Origin: an uncultured beta proteobacterium
GTDB lineage: Bacteria > Pseudomonadota > Gammaproteobacteria > Burkholderiales > Burkholderiaceae
Direction: 5' to 3'
Assembly (NCBI GenBank): GCA_903871735.1
Contig: CAIQHU010000179.1
Location: forward strand, 124,001 to 188,000
Length of the DNA: 64,000 nt
Below the pieces are notes generated by a model that saw nothing but the letters and a program-made list of their open reading frames with translations, was not told where the DNA came from and searched no databases. The position numbers were made by a program, and so were the translations under genes. Each line of letters begins with the position of its first letter. Within the stretch, counting starts at the first letter, position 1. Shown in pieces: positions 41,796 through 50,520 of the stretch.

Positions 41796-42162
41796 TAATT
41801 TACCTCCTCAATGTTTTTGTAATTTTGCTCAATTTTTCTAACCGCTTTCTTGCACATGTAATCATAAATGATTTGTCTTAAAGAAGTGCCGGCAACTTCA
41901 TGGGCCCCAATACCCATATCTACTTATAAAAGTTCCGCACAGTAAATTAAAGGCCTGATGTATTTCAATACCACAAAAAGTATCTCTAATTTAAAATCTA
42001 TTAACTTACTATTTATTATTTTTCATATATTGACAATATACCAGACCAATATAGCCGCACCATTGCTGTTGTAACTACACAATTCGTTGTTCATATTGAT
42101 GATGAATAAACGTTAATAGTCTCCTAATTCGGTAGTCTCCTTATTCGGTGATGTATAGACCA
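41796..42162. other. Intergenic region without a recognised gene
   Basis: AT-rich spacer upstream of the barrel-protein gene. It must hold that gene's promoter at its left end. Near 42115-42145 the short motif TAGTCTCCT/ATTCGGT is doubled in tandem. Nothing else was seen before the hairpin element that follows. Confidence 0.4.
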
Positions 42163-42265
42163 AAAAAAGCCATCATAATGACGGCTATAAATAACTACAT
42201 GGAGGGACGAACATGAATCAATAATTATTTTATTTAAATACTTATTACGCTTTGATTTTTTTCTT
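42163..42265 (+). repeat. Hairpin plus ribosome-site plus mini-ORF element, copy A
   Basis: An A-run leads into a small hairpin (AGCCATC / GACGGCT). Then come GGAGG at 42201 and ATGAATCAA at 42213, followed at once by a stop (peptide MNQ) and AT-rich sequence ending in a T-run. The order and much of the sequence are repeated at 62292-62402. Such a module may be a leader RNA with its own tiny ORF or an sRNA. Its function is unknown. Confidence 0.5.
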
Positions 42266-42364
42266 AAAGTATGACTTTTGTACTCGCATGGGTCGTATTT
42301 TGCTTTATGCATATGCCACTATTACTGTTCTTATTTTTTAGATACTCTTTTTAATAAAATGTCC

Positions 42365-43276
42365 CTATGATATTTTATTAAAAAGTAATAGGATTATGAC
42401 TCCTGCAATCATTAGCAAAATTCCCATGCCCTCTTTGTGACTAGTTTTATTGATAAAAACATGTTTTGTCAATAATTGAGCAAATAAAACTTCTATAAGT
42501 CCCAAGGTTCTTACATTTGCTGCAAAGGTTAGTGCAAAGGCAATGAACCACATTTGCGAGGCCATTACACCAAGTAATCCACCCCAAATCGAGGCTTGCC
42601 ATGCTCTAAAACACTTTAAATATAATTGTCTCTGGAAAATAGACATCCATATTCCTAGCAAGGCAACTTGAATACATAAAGCGCACATTAAGGACCAGGT
42701 TGTTCGCAACAAAAGACTATCATCGCCAAGTGATACTAACGCGCCACGAAAAGAAACTGCACTTATAGCAAAAAATCCTCCTGAAATCACACCCATTAAT
42801 ACTGAACTCCATATTTTTTTATCTATTACTTTGTTTTCTTGGCTGGTAGATAGAAGTATGACTCCTAGGCTAGCAATAATAATTGCTATGATTGACATTC
42901 CTGAAAAAGTCTCATTGAGTACGATGGCTCCAAAAATTGCCACCTGTATTGGCTCTGTTTTTGTATAAGCTGTAACCACAACAAAGGAGCCTATTCGCAT
43001 AGCTGCTAGCATGAATGCAGTTGCAATAATTTGTGTACTACTACCGCTGAATATGAATATTAAAAAATCCATATTCATATGGGGTATGTCTGCACCAGTT
43101 ATCCACAAAGTCCCGAGTGCTAATAGAATAGCAAAAGGAAGTCCATAAAGAAATCTGACCTGTGTGGCGCCGATAGTTCCTAATTCCTCGACTAATCTTC
43201 GCTGTATAACATTTCGACCAACCTGAAATGCCGCAGCTAGAATAGTTACTGGTATCCAAATCCAGGCTATATCCAT
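42365..43276 (-). CDS. EamA/DMT-family transporter
   Basis: 303 residues, ten membrane helices. TILAAAFQVGRNVIQRRLVEE, YTKTEPIQVAIFGAIVLNETF and RTLGLIEVLFAQLLTKHVF mark the two EamA repeats. Substrate unknown. A single-gene unit; the ~310 bp to the CBS gene contain no other gene. Confidence 0.87.
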   Translation of the reverse strand: MDIAWIWIPVTILAAAFQVGRNVIQRRLVEELGTIGATQVRFLYGLPFAILLALGTLWITGADIPHMNMDFLIFIFSGSSTQIIATAFMLAAMRIGSFVVVTAYTKTEPIQVAIFGAIVLNETFSGMSIIAIIIASLGVILLSTSQENKVIDKKIWSSVLMGVISGGFFAISAVSFRGALVSLGDDSLLLRTTWSLMCALCIQVALLGIWMSIFQRQLYLKCFRAWQASIWGGLLGVMASQMWFIAFALTFAANVRTLGLIEVLFAQLLTKHVFINKTSHKEGMGILLMIAGVIILLLFNKIS

Positions 43277-43585
43277 TATTTATTGCTATCTTTAAAATAA
43301 TTTGTCTATCAATGTATGGCTTTTTGTTATCAGATCATTACTCTATTGAGGTACTTTACAACCATCCTATTTCACGATAAATTTGAATTCAATTATCTAG
43401 ATTCTAATTTCTAATTTTTTTATAGGTTTTAATAATTTAATGGGGTAATATTTATTATCCACTCATTTCCGAGCATGATAATTTAAAAGTCTACGTTTTT
43501 AATGGCTTTATGTTTCCTTTTCGAAGCCTCTCAAGTATTTTTTCTCGCCTTTCTTTTTTTACTAGTTTAACTGCGGAGGTTGCAA

Positions 43586-44014
43586 ATGATCACAGTAGAA
43601 CAATTTCTTCAATTTAATTCTAGATCTATCTTTAGTTTAAAGCCGGAAAATAAAGTTATAGATTCACTGTTTCTAATGGCTGAAAAAAATATTGGTTGCA
43701 TCCTTATTATGAGTCATGGTCAACTTCTGGGAATTTTTTCAGAGCGAGACTATGCTCGAAAAGTAGTTCTTAAAGGAAAAAATAGTCATGAAACACTTCT
43801 TAGTGAAGTCATGACCCACAAAGTCATTACCATCGATTCCCATACGGGTATAGACAAATGTATGCAAATAATGACTGATCATCATATTCGACACTTACCA
43901 GTAGTTCAAGAAAACAAAGTTCTTGGCTTAATCTCAATTGGTGATGTAGTAAAAGAAATGATCCAGCAACAAAAAACTTTAATCGAAGAATTACAAAAAT
44001 ATATTTCTGGCTAA
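43586..44014 (+). CDS. Tandem CBS-domain protein
   Basis: 142 residues from the ATG at 43586, five bases after GGAGGT (a TTG two codons earlier overlaps that site and is unlikely). Two CBS motifs make a Bateman module: GILSERDY-like LLGIFSERDYARKVVLKGK and HIRHLPVVQENKVLGLISIGD. Such stand-alone modules bind adenine nucleotides and act as energy sensors. It is a paralogue of the protein at 49868-50305. Confidence 0.88.
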   Translation: MITVEQFLQFNSRSIFSLKPENKVIDSLFLMAEKNIGCILIMSHGQLLGIFSERDYARKVVLKGKNSHETLLSEVMTHKVITIDSHTGIDKCMQIMTDHHIRHLPVVQENKVLGLISIGDVVKEMIQQQKTLIEELQKYISG

Positions 44015-44074
44015 CCTGAGCTTCGATCGTTTTCCTAATAACTATTGATTTACATTTTCCTGTTTATTAAAGAC

Positions 44075-44590
44075 TCACCGATTCATCTTACTAAATACGT
44101 CTCGATGGAATACAGGCAAATCAATAGATGGTGGCTCATATCCGGATTGATAAAGCATATCACTTAAGTGACCTCGATGAAATGTTTGATGATTGATAAT
44201 ATGAAGCAAGATATCACTCCTATTCATTTCACCGCTTCCGCCATCTACAAAGTTAAAAAAAACTTTTTCGTTTAGTTCTTGCTCATTTAATGAATTTACA
44301 TATGAAATATACCAATCTCCTATCTCATTTAATTGATGCGAATACTGATCAAGAGTATCTATTATTTGGCTTCGCCTAGAAGTATATCCATGATCTTTTC
44401 CCAATAAATGCCCTTGCCATATCCGATTAATAATATTCATGTGAGCTAAGGTTGGCAAAATGCCGTCAAAGGCAGCTTCACGTATTTTTGTAATTTCGCT
44501 GACAGGTAATTCACCAATAGTTTCCAAAATCCTACTATTTGCCCACTTGCTATAACAAGCAAGTATACGGATATTTTTAATGAACAGCAT
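44075..44590 (-). CDS. DinB-family protein
   Basis: 171 residues. The four-helix DinB fold is indicated by YSKWANSRILETIGEL and the putative metal His triad: His in LAHMNIINR and two in HIINHQTFHRGHL. Members are thiol-dependent transferases or stress proteins of mostly unknown reaction. Stand-alone gene convergent with the CBS gene. Confidence 0.85.
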   Translation of the reverse strand: MLFIKNIRILACYSKWANSRILETIGELPVSEITKIREAAFDGILPTLAHMNIINRIWQGHLLGKDHGYTSRRSQIIDTLDQYSHQLNEIGDWYISYVNSLNEQELNEKVFFNFVDGGSGEMNRSDILLHIINHQTFHRGHLSDMLYQSGYEPPSIDLPVFHRDVFSKMNR

Positions 44591-44744
44591 AATCTACTCT
44601 TTTCTATTGATTAATTTTTAGACTATTAAATATGATTCTGAAGTGTTCAATTAACACACTCTTATCTATCCCCCGCCATAGGGCTCGCTAATTGAGTTAA
44701 TAATTTGAGGACTTTTCTAAGGATGAATTTATTACTCGAACTCG

Positions 44745-45359
44745 TTAGTGAAGGGCATGTTTAATTGCTATTTTTACCAAATCTTGTAATGAGTTAACTT
44801 TTAATTTTTCCATCACGCGGCCTTTGTGTACTTTTACAGTTGCATTTGAAATTTCTAATTCTTTTGCTATTTGTTTGCTTAGTAAGCCATTTATCAAAAA
44901 TCTACACACTTCCTTTTCCCTCTTTGTAAGCGTCTTGTAGGCTTTTACTATTTCTTTTTCTTCCTGTAAAAGCCAATAATTTTTTTCATCTTTTTGTATC
45001 GCCTTTGAAATAACAAGTAGTGAGTTATCTAACTGAAACGGCTTAAAAATAAAATCGACAGCGCCATACTTCATACTATCAACTATTTGTTGTTGATGAC
45101 TATGGCCACTAACAAAAATGATTGGCGTCTTAATACCCCTTAAAATTAACCTCCTTTGAATTTCAATGCCATTGATCTTGGGCATTTCCATATCTAATAG
45201 GATTACTGCGGGCGATCGCTCCCTTAAGTTTTCTAAAAAACTTTCGCCACTTGAAAATTCTTCGACTAAATAACCGTGCTCATTTAATACTCTTGAGATA
45301 GCCTTTCTCATTGATGCATCATCATCAATGAGAAAAATATGTTTATGTTTATTTAACAA
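44745..45359 (-). CDS. FixJ/NarL-type response regulator, apparently orphan
   Basis: 204 residues. REC domain with IDDD near residue 11 and phospho-acceptor D56 in VILLDMEMP, then Lys in FIFKPF. A linker leads to a LuxR-type HTH (LTKREKEVCRFLINGLLSKQ and ISNATVKVHKGRVMEKL). No intact kinase gene is adjacent. A short fragment that reads as a kinase C-terminus lies immediately upstream. The histidine kinase at 51887-53353 is of the type that pairs with FixJ-like regulators. Confidence 0.88.
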   Translation of the reverse strand: MLNKHKHIFLIDDDASMRKAISRVLNEHGYLVEEFSSGESFLENLRERSPAVILLDMEMPKINGIEIQRRLILRGIKTPIIFVSGHSHQQQIVDSMKYGAVDFIFKPFQLDNSLLVISKAIQKDEKNYWLLQEEKEIVKAYKTLTKREKEVCRFLINGLLSKQIAKELEISNATVKVHKGRVMEKLKVNSLQDLVKIAIKHALH

Positions 45360-45485
45360 TTGTTCTTAGTGGGCAGTTTATATGTTTTATCAATTTTGCT
45401 GTTATTTTAAAATCCTTCCGCTTAATCTAACATATCCACGCGAAATTCTTGCCCTTAATTGCCAAAATTTTTAATCCTCAAGTTT

Positions 45486-45551
45486 TTATTCCGTTTGTAA
45501 TGTCGTACTTGACCATTGAATTTCAAATCTTGTCCCTCCTCCTACAGTACC
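45486..45551 (-). pseudogene. Possible C-terminal remnant of a histidine kinase gene
   Basis: The minus strand reads GTVGGGTRFEIQWSSTTL and then a stop. This resembles the last beta strand of a HATPase domain (G-G-T-x-F-x-I/V-x-W/L). It is preceded by an in-frame stop and lies 127 bp upstream of the response-regulator start, where a cognate kinase would be expected. It is short, so the match could be chance. Confidence 0.4.
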
Positions 45552-45636
45552 CTATAGTTCATATGCGAATCGTTAGGTAGAAATAAAAAAGCTACCTAAA
45601 GTTCCTTTGGTGGCTTTGGCCAAAGCGAGAATGGTA

Positions 45637-46302
45637 TCAGGGCACCTTATCTTTATGTAAAAATGTTATTGAACGACAAAACAATATAACCATAACGGTT
45701 GCCGCTAATACTTCAGCAAGTATAAATCCTAAAACATCATATGGAGCAATACCAACAAATGTGTTGGTAAAACTTCTTGCTAAAGCCACAGCTGGATTAG
45801 CAAAGAATGTTGAAGAAGTAAACCAGTATCCTGCTGTAACGGTTAGGGCAACAAGCATTGGAACTTTCTCTTTTGCTTCTTGATCACCAATACGAATTAC
45901 TAAGAGTAATACTAATGTTGATATAAATTCACTTGCCCAAATCCCCACCCCTGTTCTCACCTTAGATGATTCTTGGATGATAGGCAAACTAAACATTAAA
46001 TGAGTCAACAATATTCCAGTAATAGCTCCAGTAAATTGACAAGCCCAGTAGCCAAGCATCTTTTTCAATTCTAGATTACCTAATTTCCAAAACATGAAAG
46101 TCACAACAGGATTGAAATGAGCTCCAGAAATTGGCCCTAACAGCACAATCAAAACATATAGTCCTGCACCAGTAGCAATGCTATTTCCTAAAAGAGCCAC
46201 TGCGGCATTACCTGCCCCCAATGTCTCGCCCATAATGCCCGAACCTGTAACGATAGCCAAAAGTAAAGCGGTACCAATCAATTCACTCACATAACTTCTC
46301 AT
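45637..46302 (-). CDS. Aquaporin-family channel of the ars cluster (AqpS-like)
   Basis: 221 residues, six membrane helices. The two half-helix motifs are HFNPVVTF and FANPAVALARSF; NPV in place of the first NPA and the delayed Arg are what I recall of ars-linked MIP channels. It overlaps the arsC stop (ATGA). In Sinorhizobium the equivalent AqpS lets arsenite out after ArsC reduction. Here it is the only candidate exit route in the cluster. The function is inferred from context. Confidence 0.85.
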   Translation of the reverse strand: MRSYVSELIGTALLLAIVTGSGIMGETLGAGNAAVALLGNSIATGAGLYVLIVLLGPISGAHFNPVVTFMFWKLGNLELKKMLGYWACQFTGAITGILLTHLMFSLPIIQESSKVRTGVGIWASEFISTLVLLLVIRIGDQEAKEKVPMLVALTVTAGYWFTSSTFFANPAVALARSFTNTFVGIAPYDVLGFILAEVLAATVMVILFCRSITFLHKDKVP

Positions 46303-46778
46303 ATTTTTGTATGAATCTCTTTTAGGCTCATTGAATCTAATGAATCTAAAGGCATCGACGCAAGAAGATCAATCCGCTTTTTAAGTCCATTCATGACGCT
46401 AATAAAAGCAGCCTTCTTTTCTAAATCATTCCCCTTTACTTGCGATGGGTCAGGAAAACCCCAATGAGCAGTAGCTGGTTTGCCTGGCCAATATGGACAA
46501 ACTTCACCTGCAGCGTTATCACATACCGTCACAATAAAATCCATTTGAGGGGCATCCGGCAAACCATACTCATCCCATGACTTAGAGCGTAATTTATTTT
46601 CATCATAGCCCATCCCTAATGCCAATTCTCTAGCAATCGGGTTAATAGAAGTTCCGGGCGTAGAGCCTGCTGAATAGCCAACAAATTTTCCACTTGGGTG
46701 AGTAGAAGCTAATGCTTCGCCTAATACCGAACGAGCAGAATTATGCGTACACAGAAATAGAATGTTGTATTGTTTCAT
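46299..46778 (-). CDS. arsC: Arsenate reductase, low-molecular-weight phosphatase type
   Basis: 159 residues. The P-loop C10-THNSA-R16 (CX5R) stands right after the first strand ILFLC, and DFIVTVCDNAAGEVCPYWPG carries the second Cys pair. It converts arsenate to arsenite using thiols. It overlaps arsR upstream and the aquaporin gene downstream by four bases each, so the three are a coupled operon. Confidence 0.9.
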   Translation of the reverse strand: MKQYNILFLCTHNSARSVLGEALASTHPSGKFVGYSAGSTPGTSINPIARELALGMGYDENKLRSKSWDEYGLPDAPQMDFIVTVCDNAAGEVCPYWPGKPATAHWGFPDPSQVKGNDLEKKAAFISVMNGLKKRIDLLASMPLDSLDSMSLKEIHTKI

Positions 46779-47104
46779 TTGACTTTTGCTTTCTGAAAGG
46801 TTTTAGTGGGGATACAGGATTTACCTCCACAACAGTTATCTAATAGAAAATCACTTAATTTTTGAACATGTTCGGCGTTAGGACGGTAGATCAAATTCCG
46901 ACCCTGCCGTACGACCAATAATAATTCTGCATCAACCAAATCTTTTAAATGAAAACTCAGCGTAGCATTTGGAATACCAAGTGTTTCAATAATCTCACTT
47001 GGCGTTAAACCCGTATCTCCTCGCTGAACAATGAGACGGAATACATTCAGGCGAGTTTCTTGGCCAAGTGCGAGGAAAGCAGAAATAGCATTATCATTAT
47101 CCAT
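46775..47104 (-). CDS. arsR: Arsenical-resistance repressor ArsR (C-terminal Cys-site type)
   Basis: 109 residues, winged helix (FLALGQETRLNVFRLIVQR; IPNATLSFHLKDLVDAEL). It lacks the classic ELCVC motif. Instead the C-terminus has C91-C92 and C97 in DNCCGGKSC, like the C-terminal As(III) site of Acidithiobacillus ArsR. It presumably represses its own operon and arsH, releasing on arsenite binding. The divergent arsH start is 93 bp away. Confidence 0.9.
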   Translation of the reverse strand: MDNDNAISAFLALGQETRLNVFRLIVQRGDTGLTPSEIIETLGIPNATLSFHLKDLVDAELLLVVRQGRNLIYRPNAEHVQKLSDFLLDNCCGGKSCIPTKTFQKAKVK

Positions 47105-47126
47105 ATTTCTAATTATATGGAAATAT

Positions 47127-47144
47127 ATTTCATTTTGATGAAAT
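47127..47144. promoter_or_regulatory. Putative ArsR operator between arsR and arsH
   Basis: A perfect seven-base inverted repeat ATTTCAT-TTTG-ATGAAAT lies midway between the divergent starts. Size and place fit an operator controlling both directions. A second, looser repeat sits just beside the arsR ATG. Confidence 0.6.
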
Positions 47145-47197
47145 CTCGTATCTACTTGATAATTACAATACAGCTACTTTTTTATTAATATGCATTT

Positions 47198-47902
47198 ATG
47201 ACCGAACTTCCTAATATCGATAATCAACTTTTTAATAAGCCAAGTCTTGATGAATTTCAAAGTAACTCGTTCCAAAATCATCCGCCAAAGATATTGCTTT
47301 TATATGGCTCGCTCAGAGATAGGTCCTTTAGTCGCCTTTTGGCTGAAGAAGCCCAAAGGATATTAAAAGCGATGGGCTGTGAAACACGGTTTTTTAATCC
47401 CCACGGATTACCGCAAGTAGATGATGCCCCTGAAACACACCCTAAGGTAGTAGAACTAAGGGAACTCGTTCAATGGGCCGAAGGAATGGTTTGGAGTAGT
47501 CCCGAGCGTCATGGTGCAATGACTGGACTTATTAAATCTCAAATCGATTGGATACCTTTAAGCATTGGCGCTATTCGACCTTCTCAAGGTAAGACTTTAG
47601 CTTTATTACAAGTAAGTGGTGGTTCCCAATCCTTTAATGCTGTAAATCAAATGAGAATCCTAGGAAGATGGATGAGGATGATCGTGATTCCTAATCAATC
47701 ATCCGTTCCTAAAGCATTTTTAGAATTTGACGACAGCAATCGAATGAAGCCCTCGGCAAACTATGATCGTGTAGTTGACGTAATGGAAGAATTAGTTAAA
47801 TTTACTTTATTGACTCGATCTTTTTCTACTTATCTGACCGATCGCTATAGTGAGCGAAAAGAGAGTTCCGAGGAGTTGTCCCAGCGGGTAAACCAAAGGT
47901 GA
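47198..47902 (+). CDS. arsH: ArsH-type NADPH-dependent FMN reductase
   Basis: 234 residues. Flavodoxin-like FMN site [20 protein letters not shown], then [23 protein letters not shown], the ArsH hallmark, and [15 protein letters not shown]. ArsH oxidises trivalent methylated or aromatic arsenicals. Divergent from arsR across the operator. Its last bases adjoin a palindrome of the R2 type. Confidence 0.93.
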   Translation: MTELPNIDNQLFNKPSLDEFQSNSFQNHPPKILLLYGSLRDRSFSRLLAEEAQRILKAMGCETRFFNPHGLPQVDDAPETHPKVVELRELVQWAEGMVWSSPERHGAMTGLIKSQIDWIPLSIGAIRPSQGKTLALLQVSGGSQSFNAVNQMRILGRWMRMIVIPNQSSVPKAFLEFDDSNRMKPSANYDRVVDVMEELVKFTLLTRSFSTYLTDRYSERKESSEELSQRVNQR

Positions 47903-47913
47903 GTTTGATTACT

Positions 47914-47932
47914 TTATCGTTTTAAACGATAA
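47914..47932. repeat. 19-bp palindrome (R2-head type) after arsH
   Basis: TTATCGTTT-T-AAACGATAA is a perfect nine-base inverted repeat around one base. A near-identical palindrome heads the R2 repeat at 53358. Here it stands alone, 12 bases after the arsH stop and 14 bases before a small ORF. Confidence 0.7.
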
Positions 47933-47945
47933 CAGGAGCATAGTG

Positions 47946-48083
47946 ATGTCAATTGATGCGCAACCTGCCAGCCCCCAAGTTTTTAAAGTTGAACTTATTT
48001 ATGATCACTTTTGGGTTCTCATCTGCAATGTACTCTGCAGCACAATAATTACCATGCAAAATAAATTAAAAATAGGTAATTAA
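47946..48083 (+). CDS. Small 45-residue ORF, unknown
   Basis: It starts at an ATG about 9 bases after AGGAG. The product runs MSIDAQPASPQVFKVELIYD ... NKLKIGN with a hydrophobic centre (FWVLICNVLC). The VELIYD segment followed by CNV recalls the first strand and Cys motif of thioredoxin-like small proteins, but the rest does not fit; it may be a decayed fragment. The 140 bp from here to the K+ channel gene show no gene. Confidence 0.35.
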   Translation: MSIDAQPASPQVFKVELIYDHFWVLICNVLCSTIITMQNKLKIGN

Positions 48084-48224
48084 AATTGTGTTGTTCAAAA
48101 GCCCTATTTTTTCGGAACTTTAGGAACTTTTCCTAAAAACTTCAAAATGCAAGGAAAAAGGCCCAGAAGTGACCTTATCAAATGAATTTTTCGCTAAAAT
48201 AATACGATTTAGCCACGCAAGTAT

Positions 48225-49481
48225 ATGAATATCTCTATTAGCCAATCCTCGCCAATCCGACTTTATCCACGTCAGATTGCCTATTACTTACTCAATAACA
48301 ACCTTCCAGCCTACGACAGTAACTTTAGTTTAGCCGTTCGGATTGCCAACCAATACGGAAAAATAAGCAAGTTAATAGCGCATATCATTATTGTGGCAAC
48401 TCTCTCCATGGCCATCTTTCGAATTTTAGATAATCAACTTTGGGATTTAACCGGTCTTCCTAACCTTGCAAAAACTCTCCTTATCCTATTGTTATCTATT
48501 TTTACTATGGAATATCTTGGGCGACTTTGGTCTGCCCCGGAAAATTGTACTGACTTACCAGAAGAAGTCGATGATTTCAGAGATTACGTAGCCGATCACT
48601 CCTATCGCATCTATTATGTAATTTCATTTTTGGGAATTATTGATCTTCTAGTCATCCTCAGCATTCTTCACAACATCATCAGTGGGGACATCAATTCCTG
48701 GCCAAATTATGTGGTAATTTTGGGACTATTCAAATTAAGTCGCTATATCCCCGGATTTGAAATTGTTGGCGCGGTAGTAAAAAAGGAGCGACAAATCTTG
48801 ATGGCCTCATTGCTCTCTCTGGGATTTTTAGTTGTTATTTTGTCAACCGCTCTTTATTTGGCAGAACGCAATGTCCAACCAGAAGTTTTCAAAAATATTC
48901 CCACGGCTTTATGGTGGGGTATCGTTACCATGACCACTACCGGCTATGGCGACATAACTCCCATAACCCCAGTCGGGCGAATAGTAGGTGGGGTAGCCAT
49001 GTTAGGCGGTATTGCCATGCTGGCAATACCTGCAGGTATTTTGGCGAGTGGGTTTGCCGCAGAAATAAGACATCGCGAGCAAATCAATAATTGGCAAATC
49101 ATCTCCAATTTGGAGTTATTCAAAGATCTTGACAGTAGTTGTATAGCTGATATTACGCGTCACTTAAGATCATTAGTTCTACCAAAAAATACGGTTGTAT
49201 TTAAGAAAAACTCCGCGCCCGATGCAATTTATTTTATTGCCGATGGTGCGGTTGAAGTACAAATTCATCCTAGACCCACCTCGACCATTACCTTGCAAAA
49301 AGGGGATGTGTTTGGTGAGACCGGTTTATTAGAGAATCGCAAACGCAACGCTACCATCAAAACGATCCGCGCTACGCGTTTAATGGCTTTAGATTTACAA
49401 GACTTTCATCGCTTAGCCAACGATCACGCTTCTTTAAAGAAAAAAGTTGAATTCATTAACTTGTCCCGAAAAACCACTTAA
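48225..49481 (+). CDS. Potassium channel with C-terminal cyclic-nucleotide-binding domain
   Basis: 418 residues. Six helices (four-helix sensor-like part to ~185, pore pair ~195-280), selectivity filter TTTGYGD at 237-243, then a CNB domain (~295-410) with GAVEVQIH and FGETGLLENRKRNATI. The phosphate-binding cassette FGETGLL...RNA has the usual Gly-Glu and Arg positions, so cAMP or cGMP binding is plausible. The overall plan is like MlotiK1. A tRNA-derived repeat begins two bases after its stop. Confidence 0.9.
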   Translation: MNISISQSSPIRLYPRQIAYYLLNNNLPAYDSNFSLAVRIANQYGKISKLIAHIIIVATLSMAIFRILDNQLWDLTGLPNLAKTLLILLLSIFTMEYLGRLWSAPENCTDLPEEVDDFRDYVADHSYRIYYVISFLGIIDLLVILSILHNIISGDINSWPNYVVILGLFKLSRYIPGFEIVGAVVKKERQILMASLLSLGFLVVILSTALYLAERNVQPEVFKNIPTALWWGIVTMTTTGYGDITPITPVGRIVGGVAMLGGIAMLAIPAGILASGFAAEIRHREQINNWQIISNLELFKDLDSSCIADITRHLRSLVLPKNTVVFKKNSAPDAIYFIADGAVEVQIHPRPTSTITLQKGDVFGETGLLENRKRNATIKTIRATRLMALDLQDFHRLANDHASLKKKVEFINLSRKTT

Positions 49482-49482
49482 T

Positions 49483-49543
49483 TGCTGTGGTTCGCGGCTT
49501 AATCAAACCATCAACACAAGGATTTTCAATCCTGCTTCTAGAC
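49483..49543 (-). repeat. R1 copy 0: degenerate tRNA-Phe 3' half, best anticodon arm
   Basis: On the minus strand CAGGATTGAAAATCC followed by TTGTGTTGATGG reproduces the anticodon stem-loop (anticodon GAA) and variable region of bacterial tRNA-Phe. A degraded T arm and acceptor end follow (GGTTTGATTAAGCCGCGAACCACA). The 5' half is absent, so it is not a working tRNA gene. This copy identifies the parent of all R1 repeats. Confidence 0.75.
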
Positions 49544-49745
49544 TACTTTCAGCTAAAATTTAATTTTTTATATGCGGTGGCGCAATCTCGTGCATAGAGA
49601 ATTATTAGGCGTTGAGTAGCTTCTACCCATTTATCTAGCATTGACTCTGTTTTGTCACTAACCAGTTAGGTTAAAACCGAGTTTGGCATAATCTTTCACC
49701 TAAAGATTACTTTGCATACATTCTATACAAACACGGCTGAATACC

Positions 49746-49842
49746 AAAAGAAAATTCCCCGCACAAAGCAGGGCATTATTTGATTTTAGTAGCCCAGGGC
49801 TGCATCGACCAGAACCTAAGATGCCTACTTCGTAATCGCAAT
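49746..49842 (-). repeat. R1 copy 1: tRNA-Phe 3'-half remnant plus hairpin
   Basis: On the minus strand a degraded T arm/acceptor (GATGCAGCCCTGGGCTACTA) is followed by AAAATCAAATAATGCCCTGC and a GC-rich hairpin with a T-run, a terminator-like arrangement. It lies 26 bases beyond the stop of the CBS gene, whose transcript would read into it in the tRNA sense. Confidence 0.7.
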
Positions 49843-49867
49843 CTCAATCATTTCTTTTCTATAAAGG

Positions 49868-50305
49868 TCAAACGCCATGACCTCTGATATAAGTCTCCAA
49901 AAACTTAATCTGATTATCTTGATGTTCCATAATGCTTTTCACAATATCGCCTACTGAAATAACTCCAATTACTTTATTTTTTTCTACGACGGGTAAATGC
50001 CTAATATGTTTGTGAACCATAATAGCCATACATTCTTCCAAAGAGTTAGTAAGTGATATTGTGAGTGGCTTGGCGGTCATAATTTTTGAGACCACTGTTT
50101 GCTTTGCATTGCTATTTGGTAGCAATACCTTAATGGCGCAATCTCCTTGAGAAACAATTCCCACTAATACTCCATCATCAATGACCAGGACTGATCTGAC
50201 GCGGTTATCACGCATCAATAACAAAGCAACTTCTACAGAATCAGATGATCTTACAGAGAAGATAGTATTGGTTTTTTGATCTATACATTGTTTCACAGTG
50301 GTCAT
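49868..50305 (-). CDS. Tandem CBS-domain protein
   Basis: 145 residues. CBS1 has LVGIVSQGDCAIKVLLPN and CBS2 HIRHLPVVEKNKVIGVISVGD. It is clearly paralogous to the protein at 43586-44014 (same length and identical HIRHLPVV), but CBS1 has QGDCA where the other has ERDYA. Probably a nucleotide sensor. The R1 repeat downstream likely terminates its transcript. Confidence 0.88.
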   Translation of the reverse strand: MTTVKQCIDQKTNTIFSVRSSDSVEVALLLMRDNRVRSVLVIDDGVLVGIVSQGDCAIKVLLPNSNAKQTVVSKIMTAKPLTISLTNSLEECMAIMVHKHIRHLPVVEKNKVIGVISVGDIVKSIMEHQDNQIKFLETYIRGHGV

Positions 50306-50520
50306 AACAATCTCCTAATCTTTACAAATTATAACTTCTAATAACAACCAAGTCCGAGGACACCCATACGCCAAGAGCTGATAAACTCCTCGATCAAAAC
50401 CTCCTGCTACCGGCGCTTGAATTATTGGTAAGTTAGGTCGGGAAACTAAAATACGGTAAAGGCATAGTAGTATTATTTATTTTTTGATATTCTAAATCTT
50501 TCTAATTCAACTTATTTTCC

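Noticed and set aside
42124-42312. 62-codon minus-strand ORF overlapping hairpin element A
   Set aside because: No ribosome site, poor residue composition for a protein, and the plus-strand element explains the conserved sequence.
50306-50520. Possible guanidine riboswitch upstream of sugE
   Set aside because: GTCCGAGGA and ACCGGCG fragments recall the guanidine-I class, but the order and pairing required for the aptamer could not be found, and no ACGR-loop hairpin pair (guanidine-II) was present.
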